From NCBI RefSeq assembly GCF_014268455.2, contig NZ_CP077085.1, forward strand, positions 1,550,001-1,614,000: a stretch of DNA of 64,000 nucleotides, in the 5' to 3' direction. Positions 45,907 through 55,492 of the stretch are shown one piece after another (the stretch's first letter is position 1; the number at the start of each line of letters is the position of its first letter). This stretch comes from Pseudomonas shahriarae. Its GTDB lineage: Bacteria; Pseudomonadota; Gammaproteobacteria; Pseudomonadales; Pseudomonadaceae. A program made the position numbers and the translations under genes. The notes under the pieces were generated by a model. It did no database searches, was not told where the DNA came from, and was given only the letters and a program-made list of their open reading frames with translations.

Positions 45907-47382
45907 TTAACTGCCCAACGCCTTGGACGCCAGCCAGAACAAGCCGGCCGACAGGCTCACTGTGGCTGGCAGGGTCAGGATCCAGGCCATCAGGATGGTC
46001 TTCACGGTGCCGCCTTGCAGCCCGCTCTTGTTCGCGACCATGGTCCCGGCCACGCCCGAAGACAGCACGTGGGTGGTGGACACCGGCAGGGCGAAGATAT
46101 TGGCAAAGCCAATCATGGTGGCGGTGGTGATTTGCGCTGACATGCCCTGGGCATAGGTCATGCCCTGCTTGCCGATCTTCTCGCCAATCGTCAGTACCAC
46201 GCGCTTCCAGCCCACCATGGTGCCCAGGCCAAGGGCCAGGGCCACGGCGAGGATTACCCAGAACGGTGCGTATTCGGTGGTGGCGGTCAGGTCTTTGCGC
46301 AGTTTTTCCAGGTCCGACTTCTCGCGGGAATCAAGGCCAGGCAGCTTGCCGACTTTCTTCGCGGTGTCGTCCAGGCACAGCAGGTAGCGACGGACTTCAA
46401 TGCGCTGGTCGGAGGTCAAGGAATGGTAGTCAGAGACACCCTTCAATGTGCCGAGGAGGGCGTTGATGGTCGGCTCGGTCTGTTGCGGGTTGCAACGGAA
46501 CTTGCCTGGCAGGTCGTCTCTGACACTTTTGCCCAGGGCAAGGAATTCGCCGAGGGTTTCGTGGTTGCGCTGGTAGAACTGGTTGAGGTGCAGGGTGGCG
46601 TCGCGGGTTCGCTCGATCTGGTAAGTGGTGCTGCCCAGATCGAGTACGAACTGCGCGGGCACGATACCGATCAGCACCAGCATGATCAGGCCAATACCTT
46701 TCTGGCCGTCGTTGGAGCCATGCACGAAACTCACGGCCATCGCGGAAATCACCAGTACCAGGCGGTTCCAGAACGGCGGGTGTTTCTTGTCGTCGAGCTT
46801 GCGGCGCTGGTCCGGTGTCTTGTGCATCTTGGACAGCGGACGCCACCATTTAAGGCCAATCAACACCAGGGCTGCGACCAGGAAGCCGGCCATGGGCGAG
46901 AACACCAGCGAGGCGCCGATATCAATGGCCTTCTGCCAGTTGACCCCGTCTGCCAGCGGAATATCGTTGATCAAGGCATTGGCCAGGCCGACACCGAGGA
47001 TCGAACCGATCAGGGTGTGGGAGCTGGATGCCGGGATCCCGAAATACCAGGTGCCGAGATTCCAGGTGATGGCCGCTGCTAATAATGAAAACACCATGGC
47101 CAGACCATGGCCGGTGTTTACATTGATCAGCAACTCCACCGGCAGCAGGTGCACGATGGCATAGGCAACGCCCACCCCGCCGAGCAACACGCCGAGGAAG
47201 TTGAACACCCCGGAAAAGAATACGGCCAGGTGCGGCGGCATCGCTTTGGTATAGATGACTGTGGCCACCGCGTTAGCGGTGTCATGAAAGCCATTGATGA
47301 ACTCGAAGGCGAGGACAAAGGCGAGGGCGAGCAACAGGCTCACAAGAACCCAAGCATCCAGTCCGCTGAATAAATCGATCAT
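45907..47382 (-). CDS. pit: Inorganic phosphate (metal-phosphate/H+) transporter, Pit family
   Basis: A 491-residue inner-membrane symporter. The two inverted Pit signatures are FEFINGFHDTANAVATVIYTKAM near the N terminus and SFVHGSNDGQKGIGLIMLVLIG in the second half. A large soluble loop (about 250-370) separates the halves. The length and loop match E. coli PitA/PitB (499), which import neutral metal-phosphate. No Pho box was found upstream by eye. Monocistronic. Confidence 0.92.
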   Translation of the reverse strand: MIDLFSGLDAWVLVSLLLALAFVLAFEFINGFHDTANAVATVIYTKAMPPHLAVFFSGVFNFLGVLLGGVGVAYAIVHLLPVELLINVNTGHGLAMVFSLLAAAITWNLGTWYFGIPASSSHTLIGSILGVGLANALINDIPLADGVNWQKAIDIGASLVFSPMAGFLVAALVLIGLKWWRPLSKMHKTPDQRRKLDDKKHPPFWNRLVLVISAMAVSFVHGSNDGQKGIGLIMLVLIGIVPAQFVLDLGSTTYQIERTRDATLHLNQFYQRNHETLGEFLALGKSVRDDLPGKFRCNPQQTEPTINALLGTLKGVSDYHSLTSDQRIEVRRYLLCLDDTAKKVGKLPGLDSREKSDLEKLRKDLTATTEYAPFWVILAVALALGLGTMVGWKRVVLTIGEKIGKQGMTYAQGMSAQITTATMIGFANIFALPVSTTHVLSSGVAGTMVANKSGLQGGTVKTILMAWILTLPATVSLSAGLFWLASKALGS

Positions 47383-47711
47383 GAAGGTTTTATGACCCGG
47401 TCGTAAGGGGGCGCGATTATGCCAGAAAACCTCAGTAATCTATGCACTAGCTGCTCGCCGGTAACATTCTTCAACGAATTAATTTGGAGGAGGGGTGCGA
47501 CTACCAGATATTTCGGTGGTTTGGCAACTCATTGATTTATAAAGAATAGAGGGGCCGTGGCAGGGTGCGACAATTAAGATGAAGGGTCTGAAACAGGTGT
47601 ATGAAATTTCGTCAGAGCGGCGAAACTGACGATTGCAGGGCAAAACCCGGGCGCCCCTGCCAGGGGGGCTGGCAGGGCAATGACTTGCCAGGAAGGCTCA
47701 GTCCGAGAGGC
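47383..47711. other. Upstream region of pit
   Basis: 329 bases without a gene, holding the pit promoter and the 3' end of the next minus-strand gene. A hairpin CCCTGCCAG/CTGGCAGGG at 47655-47677, followed on the minus strand by GCGCCCGGGTTTTG, could terminate the 66-residue gene at 47712. No phosphate-box repeat was seen. Confidence 0.5.
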
Positions 47712-47912
47712 TTATGGCTCTTCGGCCTTGAGGTCCTTTTCGATCTTTTGGATTTCCTGGGCAAATGCCTGGTCGAGCAGACTGGCTCGTTTGCGCCATG
47801 GTTTGCGCTCCGGCTCAGGTTGGGCGGCGTAGGTGGTGACTTCCCCGCCGTAAACATCCTTGTAACGTTGTTCCTGGCGCTCAAGTTCCGCGCGCAGTTC
47901 GTCTTTCGTCAC
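47712..47912 (-). CDS. 66-residue hypothetical protein
   Basis: A small charged protein starting at GTG 47912 (read as [20 protein letters not shown]), with AGG eight bases upstream. A longer in-frame ATG at 47963 adds a low-quality segment. Helical coiled-coil-like N and C parts ([21 protein letters not shown]) flank a tyrosine- and proline-containing middle. Not recognised; such small conserved proteins are common in Pseudomonas. Confidence 0.6.
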   Translation of the reverse strand: MTKDELRAELERQEQRYKDVYGGEVTTYAAQPEPERKPWRKRASLLDQAFAQEIQKIEKDLKAEEP

Positions 47913-48530
47913 TTTGTTACCTAATTGAGTTGAGTTTGATTCCGGTGATGCGCGATGACGCAAGTGATGGGCGTATTACACGATCAACCACTTCAGTTAT
48001 TGCACGCGGCCACGGCACCGGGGAAGAACAGCTGTCGTAGCAACAGTTTTCTTTTTACATCACAAATATGGGCAGGCTGTGGAGCTGAGTACCCGGTATC
48101 TGCAACCCAGGCCAGGACAAGGAAAAGCTGAGGCTTGGTGGGGGCAGGCATGCCCTTGAGGCCAACTCGACCTTGTCACAGGGTGCATTATAGCGGCGCA
48201 TTTGCATAAGACTATCGTCAACAAGTTAAAAAACGTCAACTTGGCGTAGCTGTATTGCTATTCACCTCATGTCGGGAACTTGACGCCGTACTTGCCTAAC
48301 ACTCTGTATGTGACAGTTGCACGGTCGTTAATTAAGTCAACATTGCCAGGCCGAACGCCGTCGGTTAAGTGAGTGCAACAAATTCAGTGCGGGGCCTGGC
48401 AGCGCCCAGCGGCGTAAATTGCGATTATCGAATGACCGTCCGATAATCGCCCAATGTTGGCGCCCTTGCCTTGTACATCCGTTGCCTGCCGGCTTGTAAT
48501 GGCGCTTGAAAATAAGAGAAAGGACCTGAA
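47913..48530. other. 618-bp intergenic region before pcaR
   Basis: No gene seen. The distal end contains the pcaR operator-like palindrome (48421-48450). Near 48216-48243 two CGTCAAC direct repeats and the inverted pair CAAGTT-N10-AACTTG occur together in an AT-rich stretch, a possible further binding site. The rest shows nothing I can name. Confidence 0.5.
48421..48450. promoter_or_regulatory. PcaR operator-like inverted repeat at pcaR
   Basis: GCGATTATCG, ten bases, then its exact complement CGATAATCGC. The same CGATTATCG core recurs twice before pcaI. It lies 81 bases before the pcaR start codon, consistent with autoregulation known for PcaR. Confidence 0.75.
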
Positions 48531-49373
48531 ATGAACGATCAATTGCGCAACTCCTTTGCCTCAGTGGCGCCGCCGATCGTTGCGTCACCGGCCAAGCGCA
48601 TCCAGGCGTTTACCGGCGACCCGGATTTCATGACCTCCCTGGCCCGCGGGCTGGCCGTGGTACAGGCGTTCCAGGAGCGCAAGCGGCACCTGACCATCGC
48701 CCAGATCAGCCATCGCACGGAAATCCCCCGCGCTGCCGTCAGGCGTTGCCTGCATACCTTGATCAAACTCGGCTACGCCACCACCGACGGGCGCACGTAC
48801 TCCCTGCTGCCCAAGGTCCTGACCCTGGGCCATGCCTATCTGTCGTCCACGCCCCTGGCGGTTTCTGCCCAGCCTTACCTGGACCGCATGAGTGAGCAGC
48901 TTCATGAAGCCTGCAACATGGCGACCCTGGAGGGCGACGACATCCTCTATATCGCCCGATCCGCCACCACCCAACGCCTGATTTCGGTGGATCTTTCGGT
49001 CGGTGGCCGACTGCCAGCTTATTGCACCTCCATGGGCCGAATCCTCCTGGCGGCCCTGGATGACGCGTCGCTGCAGGACTACCTGGACCATGCCGACCTG
49101 CAAACCAAGACCAGCCGCACCCTGACCACGCCGCAAGCCTTGCTTGAATGCCTGCAACAAGTGCGGCAACAGGGCTGGTGCATTGTCGACCAGGAACTGG
49201 AGCAGGGTCTGCGCTCCATCGCCGTGCCGGTGTATGACGCGTCCGGCCAGGTATTGGCTGCGCTGAATGTCAGCACCCACGCCGGGCGGGTCAGCCGCAG
49301 TGAGCTGGAACAACGTTTCCTGCCGAGCATGCTCTGCGCCAGCCAGGAGCTGAGTGCCCAGTTGTTTGCTTAA
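48531..49373 (+). CDS. pcaR: IclR-family regulator PcaR of the beta-ketoadipate pathway
   Basis: A 280-residue regulator. The N-terminal winged helix is LTIAQISHRTEIPRAAVRRCLHTLIKLGY. The effector domain (about 105-280) has YLDRMSEQLHEACNMATLEGDDILYIARS and GRILLAALD. PcaR of P. putida activates pca genes with beta-ketoadipate as the effector. Adjacent pcaK and the shared operator core before pcaR and pcaI support the same role here. It is separated from pcaK by 177 bases. Confidence 0.95.
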   Translation: MNDQLRNSFASVAPPIVASPAKRIQAFTGDPDFMTSLARGLAVVQAFQERKRHLTIAQISHRTEIPRAAVRRCLHTLIKLGYATTDGRTYSLLPKVLTLGHAYLSSTPLAVSAQPYLDRMSEQLHEACNMATLEGDDILYIARSATTQRLISVDLSVGGRLPAYCTSMGRILLAALDDASLQDYLDHADLQTKTSRTLTTPQALLECLQQVRQQGWCIVDQELEQGLRSIAVPVYDASGQVLAALNVSTHAGRVSRSELEQRFLPSMLCASQELSAQLFA

Positions 49374-49550
49374 GCTGTTCGGTGACCGCACAGATCCCGG
49401 TTTGACGAATTGACGGTGTTTCCCCTGGCTCATTAATGTCGCGGCAGCGTGATTGACCGCGACAGCCTCTACCGCCGCGGTTTCGGTTTCGCCCCAATAA
49501 TAATGACGACTCGCCGTCGTCCGCCCGCCATCGGTGTGGAAATAAAAATA

Positions 49551-50897
49551 ATGAATCAGCCTTCGCCTTCTGTTGGTACATGTCTGGACGTGCAGTCCTT
49601 TATCAATGCGCAACCGCTGTCCCGCTATCAATGGCGGGTGGTGATCCTGTGCTTCCTGATTGTCTTTCTCGATGGCCTGGATACCGCGGCCATGGGCTTT
49701 ATTGCGCCGGCACTGTCCCAGGATTGGGGGATCGACCGTGCCAGCCTCGGCCCGGTGATGAGTGCCGCGTTGATCGGCATGGTGTTTGGCGCCCTGGGTT
49801 CAGGCCCGTTGGCCGACCGTTTCGGACGCAAGGTGGTGTTGGTCGGCGCCGTGCTGGTGTTCGGTGCGTTCAGCCTGGCCTCGGCCTATAGCAGCAACGT
49901 TGATCAGTTGCTGGTATTGCGCTTCCTGACCGGCCTGGGCCTGGGCGCTGGCATGCCGAACGCCACGACGTTGCTGTCCGAATACACCCCGGAGCGCCAC
50001 AAGTCGTTGCTGGTGACCAGCATGTTCTGCGGCTTCAACCTGGGCATGGCCGGTGGCGGGTTTATCTCGGCCAAGCTGATCCCGATGTTCGGCTGGCACA
50101 GCCTGCTGCTGATCGGCGGCATCCTGCCCTTGATCCTGGTGGGCGTGCTGGTGCTGTGGCTGCCGGAGTCGGCACGCTACCTGGTGGTGCGCAATCGCGG
50201 CACAGACAAGGTGCGCAAGGCCTTGTCACCCATCGACCCGGCCACCGTCGCCCAGGCTTCCAGCTTCAGCGTCCCGGAACAGAAAACCGTCAAGGCGCGC
50301 AATGTGTTCGCGGTGATCTTCTCTGGCACCTACAGCGCCGGCACCCTGTTGCTGTGGCTCACCTACTTTATGGGTCTGGTGATTGTGTACCTGCTGACCA
50401 GTTGGTTGCCGACCCTGATGCGTGACAGCGGCGCCAGCATGGAGCAGGCGGCTTTTATCGGCGCGTTGTTCCAGTTTGGCGGGGTACTCAGCGCCGTGGG
50501 CGTGGGCTGGGCCATGGACCGGTTCAATCCGCACAAGGTCATCGGCACTTTCTACCTGCTGGCTGGGGTCTTTGCCTACGCCGTGGGCCAGAGCCTGGGC
50601 AATATCACCCTCCTGGCCACCCTGGTGTTGATCGCCGGGATGTGCGTCAACGGTGCGCAATCGGCCATGCCTTCGTTGGCGGCGCGGTTTTACCCGACCC
50701 AGGGCCGGGCGACCGGGGTGTCCTGGATGCTGGGGATTGGCCGTTTTGGCGCGATCCTCGGTGCGTGGATGGGAGCCACGCTGTTGGGGCTGGGTTGGAA
50801 CTTCGAGCAAGTGCTGACGGCACTGGTGATTCCGGCTGCATTGGCCACCACTGCGGTATTGATCAAGGGCTTCGTCAGCCACGCCGACGCCACCTGA
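49551..50897 (+). CDS. pcaK: 4-Hydroxybenzoate/protocatechuate MFS transporter PcaK
   Basis: A 448-residue aromatic-acid:H+ symporter, the usual PcaK length. The start at 49551 gives MNQPSPSVGTCLDVQSFINA. Helix 1 carries the DGLDTAAMGFIAPAL motif essential in PcaK and BenK. GPLADRFGRKVVLVGAVLVFG is the MFS loop 2-3 motif, and YLLTSWLPTLMRDSGASMEQAA lies in helix 7. PcaK also mediates chemotaxis to aromatic acids in P. putida. A REPIN lies between it and pcaI. Confidence 0.93.
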   Translation: MNQPSPSVGTCLDVQSFINAQPLSRYQWRVVILCFLIVFLDGLDTAAMGFIAPALSQDWGIDRASLGPVMSAALIGMVFGALGSGPLADRFGRKVVLVGAVLVFGAFSLASAYSSNVDQLLVLRFLTGLGLGAGMPNATTLLSEYTPERHKSLLVTSMFCGFNLGMAGGGFISAKLIPMFGWHSLLLIGGILPLILVGVLVLWLPESARYLVVRNRGTDKVRKALSPIDPATVAQASSFSVPEQKTVKARNVFAVIFSGTYSAGTLLLWLTYFMGLVIVYLLTSWLPTLMRDSGASMEQAAFIGALFQFGGVLSAVGVGWAMDRFNPHKVIGTFYLLAGVFAYAVGQSLGNITLLATLVLIAGMCVNGAQSAMPSLAARFYPTQGRATGVSWMLGIGRFGAILGAWMGATLLGLGWNFEQVLTALVIPAALATTAVLIKGFVSHADAT

Positions 50898-50924
50898 GAC
50901 TTAATGCAGGCACGGTTGAAAAAT

Positions 50925-51012
50925 GTGGGAGCGGGCTTGCTCGCGAAGGCGGTGGCTCAGGACAAAAGTGTGTTGACTGACACACCGCCTTCGCGAGCAA
51001 GCCCGCTCCCAC
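50925..51012. repeat. REPIN with an unusually long perfect stem
   Basis: The first 30 bases (GTGGGAGCGGGCTTGCTCGC, then GAAGGCGGTG) are exactly complementary to the last 30, with a 28-base spacer. It lies between pcaK and the pcaI operator region. Confidence 0.9.
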
Positions 51013-51073
51013 AGGGACGCTGTTCGCATGGAAAGCAGGGGTGTTTGGAGGAATGTTAGCCAGGTAACAATCT

Positions 51074-51106
51074 GTTCGATTATCGAACGGTTAGTCGATT
51101 ATCGGA
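51074..51106. promoter_or_regulatory. PcaR operator-like sites before pcaI
   Basis: GTTCGATTATCGAAC is an odd-length palindrome at 51074-51088. A second TCGATTATCG begins 19 bases after the first copy, at 51095. The core matches the operator-like site before pcaR. It ends 88 bases before the pcaI start, a suitable place for an activator-controlled promoter. Confidence 0.75.
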
Positions 51107-51194
51107 TTGTTTGACCCCTGACCCCGGCTTACTCTTCAAGTACTTCGGCGCTGCCTCCAGCGCCTTTTTCGACCTACACCGGGAGCCCAACCCC

Positions 51195-52052
51195 ATGGCT
51201 GAAATCCTTTCGCTGGCTGATGCGGTAAAGCAGTTCGTCAATGACGGCGATACCGTCGCGCTCGAAGGCTTTACCCACCTGATCCCTACAGCGGCAGGTC
51301 ATGAAATCATCCGTCAGGGCAAGAAAGACCTGACGCTGGTGCGCATGACGCCCGACCTGATCTACGACCAACTGATCGGTGCCGGCTGTGCGCGCAAGTT
51401 GATTTTTTCCTGGGGCGGCAACCCGGGCGTAGGTTCCCTGCATCGCCTGCGGGATGCGGTGGAAAAGCAATGGCCGCAACCGTTGGAGATCGAAGAACAC
51501 AGCCATGCGGACCTGGCCAACGCCTACGTGGCCGGCGCCTCCGGCCTGCCGTTCGCGGTGCTGCGGGCGTATGCCGGTTCTGACCTGCCCAAGGTCAACC
51601 CGCTGATCAAGACCGTGACCTGCCCCTTCACCGGCGAAGTGCTGGCGGCGGTGCCGTCGGTGCGCCCGGACATCACCGTGATCCATGCGCAAAAGGCCGA
51701 CCGCAAGGGCAACGTGCTGTTGTGGGGGATTCTCGGGGTGCAGAAAGAGGCGGCATTGGCGGCCAAGCGTTGCATCGTCACCGTCGAAGAAATCGTCGAC
51801 GACCTCAACGCCCCCATGAACGCCTGCGTGCTGCCGACCTGGGCCCTGACCGCCGTGTGCCATGTACCAGGGGGCGCGCACCCTTCCTACGCCCACGGTT
51901 ACACCGAGCGTGACAATCGCTTCTATCAAGCCTGGGATCCGATCGCTCGGGACCGTGGGACGTTTACCGCATGGATCAATGAATACATCCATGGTACCGC
52001 TGACTTCAGTCAATTCCAGGCCAAACTGGCTGCCGCGCAGGAGGCCAAGTAA
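51195..52052 (+). CDS. pcaI: 3-Oxoadipate CoA-transferase subunit A
   Basis: A 285-residue alpha subunit that moves CoA from succinyl-CoA to beta-ketoadipate. Family I CoA-transferase motifs include DGDTVALEGFTHLIPTAAGHEIIR, LIFSWGGNPGVGSLHRLRDA and VIHAQKADRKGNVLLWG. GGGAG lies nine bases before the ATG at 51195. The gene is longer than the 231-residue PcaI of P. putida and resembles the CatI-type large subunit. It overlaps pcaJ by one base. Confidence 0.93.
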   Translation: MAEILSLADAVKQFVNDGDTVALEGFTHLIPTAAGHEIIRQGKKDLTLVRMTPDLIYDQLIGAGCARKLIFSWGGNPGVGSLHRLRDAVEKQWPQPLEIEEHSHADLANAYVAGASGLPFAVLRAYAGSDLPKVNPLIKTVTCPFTGEVLAAVPSVRPDITVIHAQKADRKGNVLLWGILGVQKEAALAAKRCIVTVEEIVDDLNAPMNACVLPTWALTAVCHVPGGAHPSYAHGYTERDNRFYQAWDPIARDRGTFTAWINEYIHGTADFSQFQAKLAAAQEAK

Positions 52053-52831
52053 TGACTTACTCGACCAATGAAATGATGACCGTCGCCGCCGCGCGCCGCC
52101 TGAAGAACGGTGCCGTGTGCTTCGTCGGCATCGGCCTGCCGTCCAAGGCCGCCAACCTGGCCCGCCTGACGTCGTCGCCGGATGTGGTGTTGATCTACGA
52201 GTCCGGCCCGATTGGCGCCAAGCCCTCGGTCCTGCCGCTGTCCATTGGCGACGGCGAGTTGGCGGAAACCGCCGACAGTGTCGTGCCCACGGGTGAGATT
52301 TTTCGCTACTGGCTGCAAGGCGGGCGCATTGACGTCGGTTTTCTCGGCGCAGCCCAGGTCGACCGCTTCGGCAATATCAACACCACGGTGGTCGGTGATT
52401 ACCACCAACCCAAGGTGCGCCTGCCGGGTGCCGGTGGTGCGCCGGAGATTGCCGGCTCCGCCAAGAGCGTGTTGATCATCCTCAAGCAGTCGTCCCGTTC
52501 GTTTGTCGACAAACTGGATTTCATCACCTCGGTCGGCCATGGCGAAGGCGGCGACTCGCGCAAGCGCCTCGGCCTGCCAGGCGCAGGCCCGGTCGGGATT
52601 ATTACCGACCTGTGCATCATGGAGCCGGAGGAGGGCACCCACGAATTTGTGGTCACCGCCTTGCATCCCGGCGTGACCCGCGAGCAAGTGATTGCCGCCA
52701 CCGGCTGGGCGATCCGCTTTGCCGAGCAGGTCAGCACCAGCGCCGAACCCACGCCAGTCGAACTGAACGCCTTGCGCGATCTTGAAGCCCGTACCGCCGC
52801 GGCCCATGGCCAAACCCCAGGAGAAGCCTGA
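52052..52831 (+). CDS. pcaJ: 3-Oxoadipate CoA-transferase subunit B
   Basis: A 259-residue beta subunit. The catalytic glutamate is expected at Glu50 in VVLIYESGPIGAK. SIGDGELAETADSVVP and GAAQVDRFGNINTTVVGDY are typical of the family. Start and stop codons interlock with pcaI and pcaF (TAATGA, TGATG), so the three are translationally coupled. Confidence 0.95.
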   Translation: MTYSTNEMMTVAAARRLKNGAVCFVGIGLPSKAANLARLTSSPDVVLIYESGPIGAKPSVLPLSIGDGELAETADSVVPTGEIFRYWLQGGRIDVGFLGAAQVDRFGNINTTVVGDYHQPKVRLPGAGGAPEIAGSAKSVLIILKQSSRSFVDKLDFITSVGHGEGGDSRKRLGLPGAGPVGIITDLCIMEPEEGTHEFVVTALHPGVTREQVIAATGWAIRFAEQVSTSAEPTPVELNALRDLEARTAAAHGQTPGEA

Positions 52832-54033
52832 TGCGCGACGTGTTTATCTGTGATGCGATCCGCACCCCCATCGGCCGTTTCGGCGGTGGCCTGTCCACGG
52901 TGCGCGCCGATGACCTGGCGGCCCTGCCGATCAAGGCCCTGATGGCGCGCAACCCGTCGGTAGACTGGAACGCGGTCGACGAAGTGTTCCTCGGTTGCGC
53001 CAACCAGTCCGGCGAAGACAACCGTAACGTGGCGCGCATGGCCGCGCTGCTGGCCGGCCTGCCGCCGAGCATTCCCGGGGTGACGGTCAACCGCTTGTGC
53101 GCCTCGGGCATGGACGCCATCGGCACCGCGTTCCGCGCCATTGCCAGTGGCGAAATGGAGCTGGCGATTGCCGGTGGTGTCGAGTCGATGTCCCGTGCAC
53201 CGTTCGTGATGGGCAAGGCGGACGCCGCGTTCTCGCGCAACATGAAGCTGGAAGACACCACCATCGGCTGGCGCTTTATCAACCCGTTGATGAAGGCCCA
53301 GTACGGCGTGGATGCCATGCCGCAGACCGCTGATAACGTGGCAGATGATTACAACGTCTCGCGCGCCGACCAGGACGCCTTCGCCTTGCGCAGCCAGCAA
53401 CGCACAGCCATGGCCCAGGCCGCGGGGTTTTTCGCTGAAGAAATCGTCCCGGTACGGGTCGCCCATAAAAAAGGCGAGACCCTGGTGGAGCACGACGAAC
53501 ACCCGCGTGCCGATACCACCCTCGAAGCCCTGACCAAGCTCAAGCCGGTCAACGGCCCGGACAAGACCGTCACCGCCGGCAACGCTTCCGGGGTCAACGA
53601 CGGCGCCGCCGCGTTGATTCTGGCCAGCGCGGACGCGGTGAAAAAGCACGGCCTGACCGCCCGCGCCCGGGTGTTGGGCATGGCCAGTGCCGGGGTCGAA
53701 CCCCGGGTGATGGGCATCGGCCCGGTGCCAGCGGTGCGCAAGTTGGTAGAGCGCCTGGGCCTGGCGGTCAGCGACTTTGATGTGATCGAACTCAACGAAG
53801 CCTTCGCCAGCCAGGGTTTGGCGGTGCTGCGTGAGTTGGGCCTGGCGGACGACGCACCCCAGGTCAATCCCAACGGCGGCGCGATTGCCTTGGGTCATCC
53901 CCTGGGCATGAGCGGTGCGCGCCTGGTCTTGACGGCCCTGCATCAACTGGAAAAAACCGGCGGCAGCAAAGGCCTGGCGACCCTGTGTGTCGGCGTTGGC
54001 CAAGGCTTGGCGTTGGCCATCGAACGCGTTTGA
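52831..54033 (+). CDS. pcaF: Beta-ketoadipyl-CoA thiolase
   Basis: A 400-residue thiolase that cleaves beta-ketoadipyl-CoA to succinyl-CoA and acetyl-CoA, the last pathway step. The nucleophilic Cys90 lies in TVNRLCASGMDAIG. The C-terminal NPNGGAIALGHPLGMSGARL and LCVGVGQGLAL carry the catalytic His and second Cys. Both length and sequence match PcaF of P. putida. Confidence 0.96.
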   Translation: MRDVFICDAIRTPIGRFGGGLSTVRADDLAALPIKALMARNPSVDWNAVDEVFLGCANQSGEDNRNVARMAALLAGLPPSIPGVTVNRLCASGMDAIGTAFRAIASGEMELAIAGGVESMSRAPFVMGKADAAFSRNMKLEDTTIGWRFINPLMKAQYGVDAMPQTADNVADDYNVSRADQDAFALRSQQRTAMAQAAGFFAEEIVPVRVAHKKGETLVEHDEHPRADTTLEALTKLKPVNGPDKTVTAGNASGVNDGAAALILASADAVKKHGLTARARVLGMASAGVEPRVMGIGPVPAVRKLVERLGLAVSDFDVIELNEAFASQGLAVLRELGLADDAPQVNPNGGAIALGHPLGMSGARLVLTALHQLEKTGGSKGLATLCVGVGQGLALAIERV

Positions 54034-54060
54034 GACCTACAAGAAAAAGAGGAATGCTCC

Positions 54061-54765
<705 letters not shown>

Positions 54766-54766
54766 C

Positions 54767-55333
54767 ATGACCCTCAACGCAACCACGTCCCACACCGTCG
54801 GGCCGTACTACCACATCGGCCTGACCTGGTTGAACTGCGAAGACCTGGCGAATGCGGGCACCCTCGGCGAGCGTGTGGCCATCACCGGGCAGGTGGTGGA
54901 TGGCAATGGCGAGGTGGTCAACGATGCCATGCTGGAAGTCTGGCAGGCCAACGCCGCCGGTAAATATGACCACCCCGAGGACGACCAGGACAAAGCCCTG
55001 GACCCCAGTTTCGCAGGCTTTGGCCGGGTGCCGGTGGATGCGCAAGGGCGTTTCCGTTTTAGCACCATCAAGCCCGGTAGCGTGCCGGGCCTGAAGGGTA
55101 CGACCCAGGCGCCGCATTTGGTGGTGCTGGTGTTTGCCCGTGGTTTGGTGAAGCACTTGCTGACGCGGATTTATTTCGACGGCGAAGCGGCCAATGGCGA
55201 TGACCCGTTGCTGGCGTGTGTGCCGGCAGAGCGGCGCGGCACGTTGGTTGCCAAGGCGGATGCGTCGGGGGTGTATCAGTGGAATGTGGTGCTTCAGGGC
55301 ACCGATGAAGAGACGGTGTTTTTCGATTATTGA
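54767..55333 (+). CDS. pcaG: Protocatechuate 3,4-dioxygenase alpha subunit
   Basis: A 188-residue partner of PcaH. It has the same intradiol fold (MLEVWQANAAGKYDHPEDDQDKALDPSF, HLVVLVFARGLVKHLLTRIYF) but lacks the full iron-ligand set, as in all PcaG. ATG 54767 follows the pcaH stop by one base. A REP pair lies downstream, before pcaT. Confidence 0.95.
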   Translation: MTLNATTSHTVGPYYHIGLTWLNCEDLANAGTLGERVAITGQVVDGNGEVVNDAMLEVWQANAAGKYDHPEDDQDKALDPSFAGFGRVPVDAQGRFRFSTIKPGSVPGLKGTTQAPHLVVLVFARGLVKHLLTRIYFDGEAANGDDPLLACVPAERRGTLVAKADASGVYQWNVVLQGTDEETVFFDY

Positions 55334-55350
55334 GTTGCCTGCCAGGGCGC

Positions 55351-55414
55351 TGTCGCGGGCAAGCCCGCTCTCACAGTGGAATGCGATCACCTGTGGGAGC
55401 GGGCTTGGCTGCCA
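55351..55414. repeat. REP pair between pcaG and pcaT
   Basis: TCGCGGGCAAGCCCGCTCTC near 55353 and the inverted CTGTGGGAGCGGGCTTGGCT at 55391, with a short spacer. It could terminate or stabilise the pcaIJFHG message. Confidence 0.75.
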
Positions 55415-55492
55415 TTCAAAGGTCTGCTTGCGGAACGAGGTTGTTGCAAAGTGTGTCTAGACTCTAACCCGTTCCCTACGAGTGAAAACTAC

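Noticed and set aside
52399..54003. A long open frame antisense to pcaJ and pcaF
   Set aside because: Both pca genes are certain on the plus strand, with coupled starts and stops.
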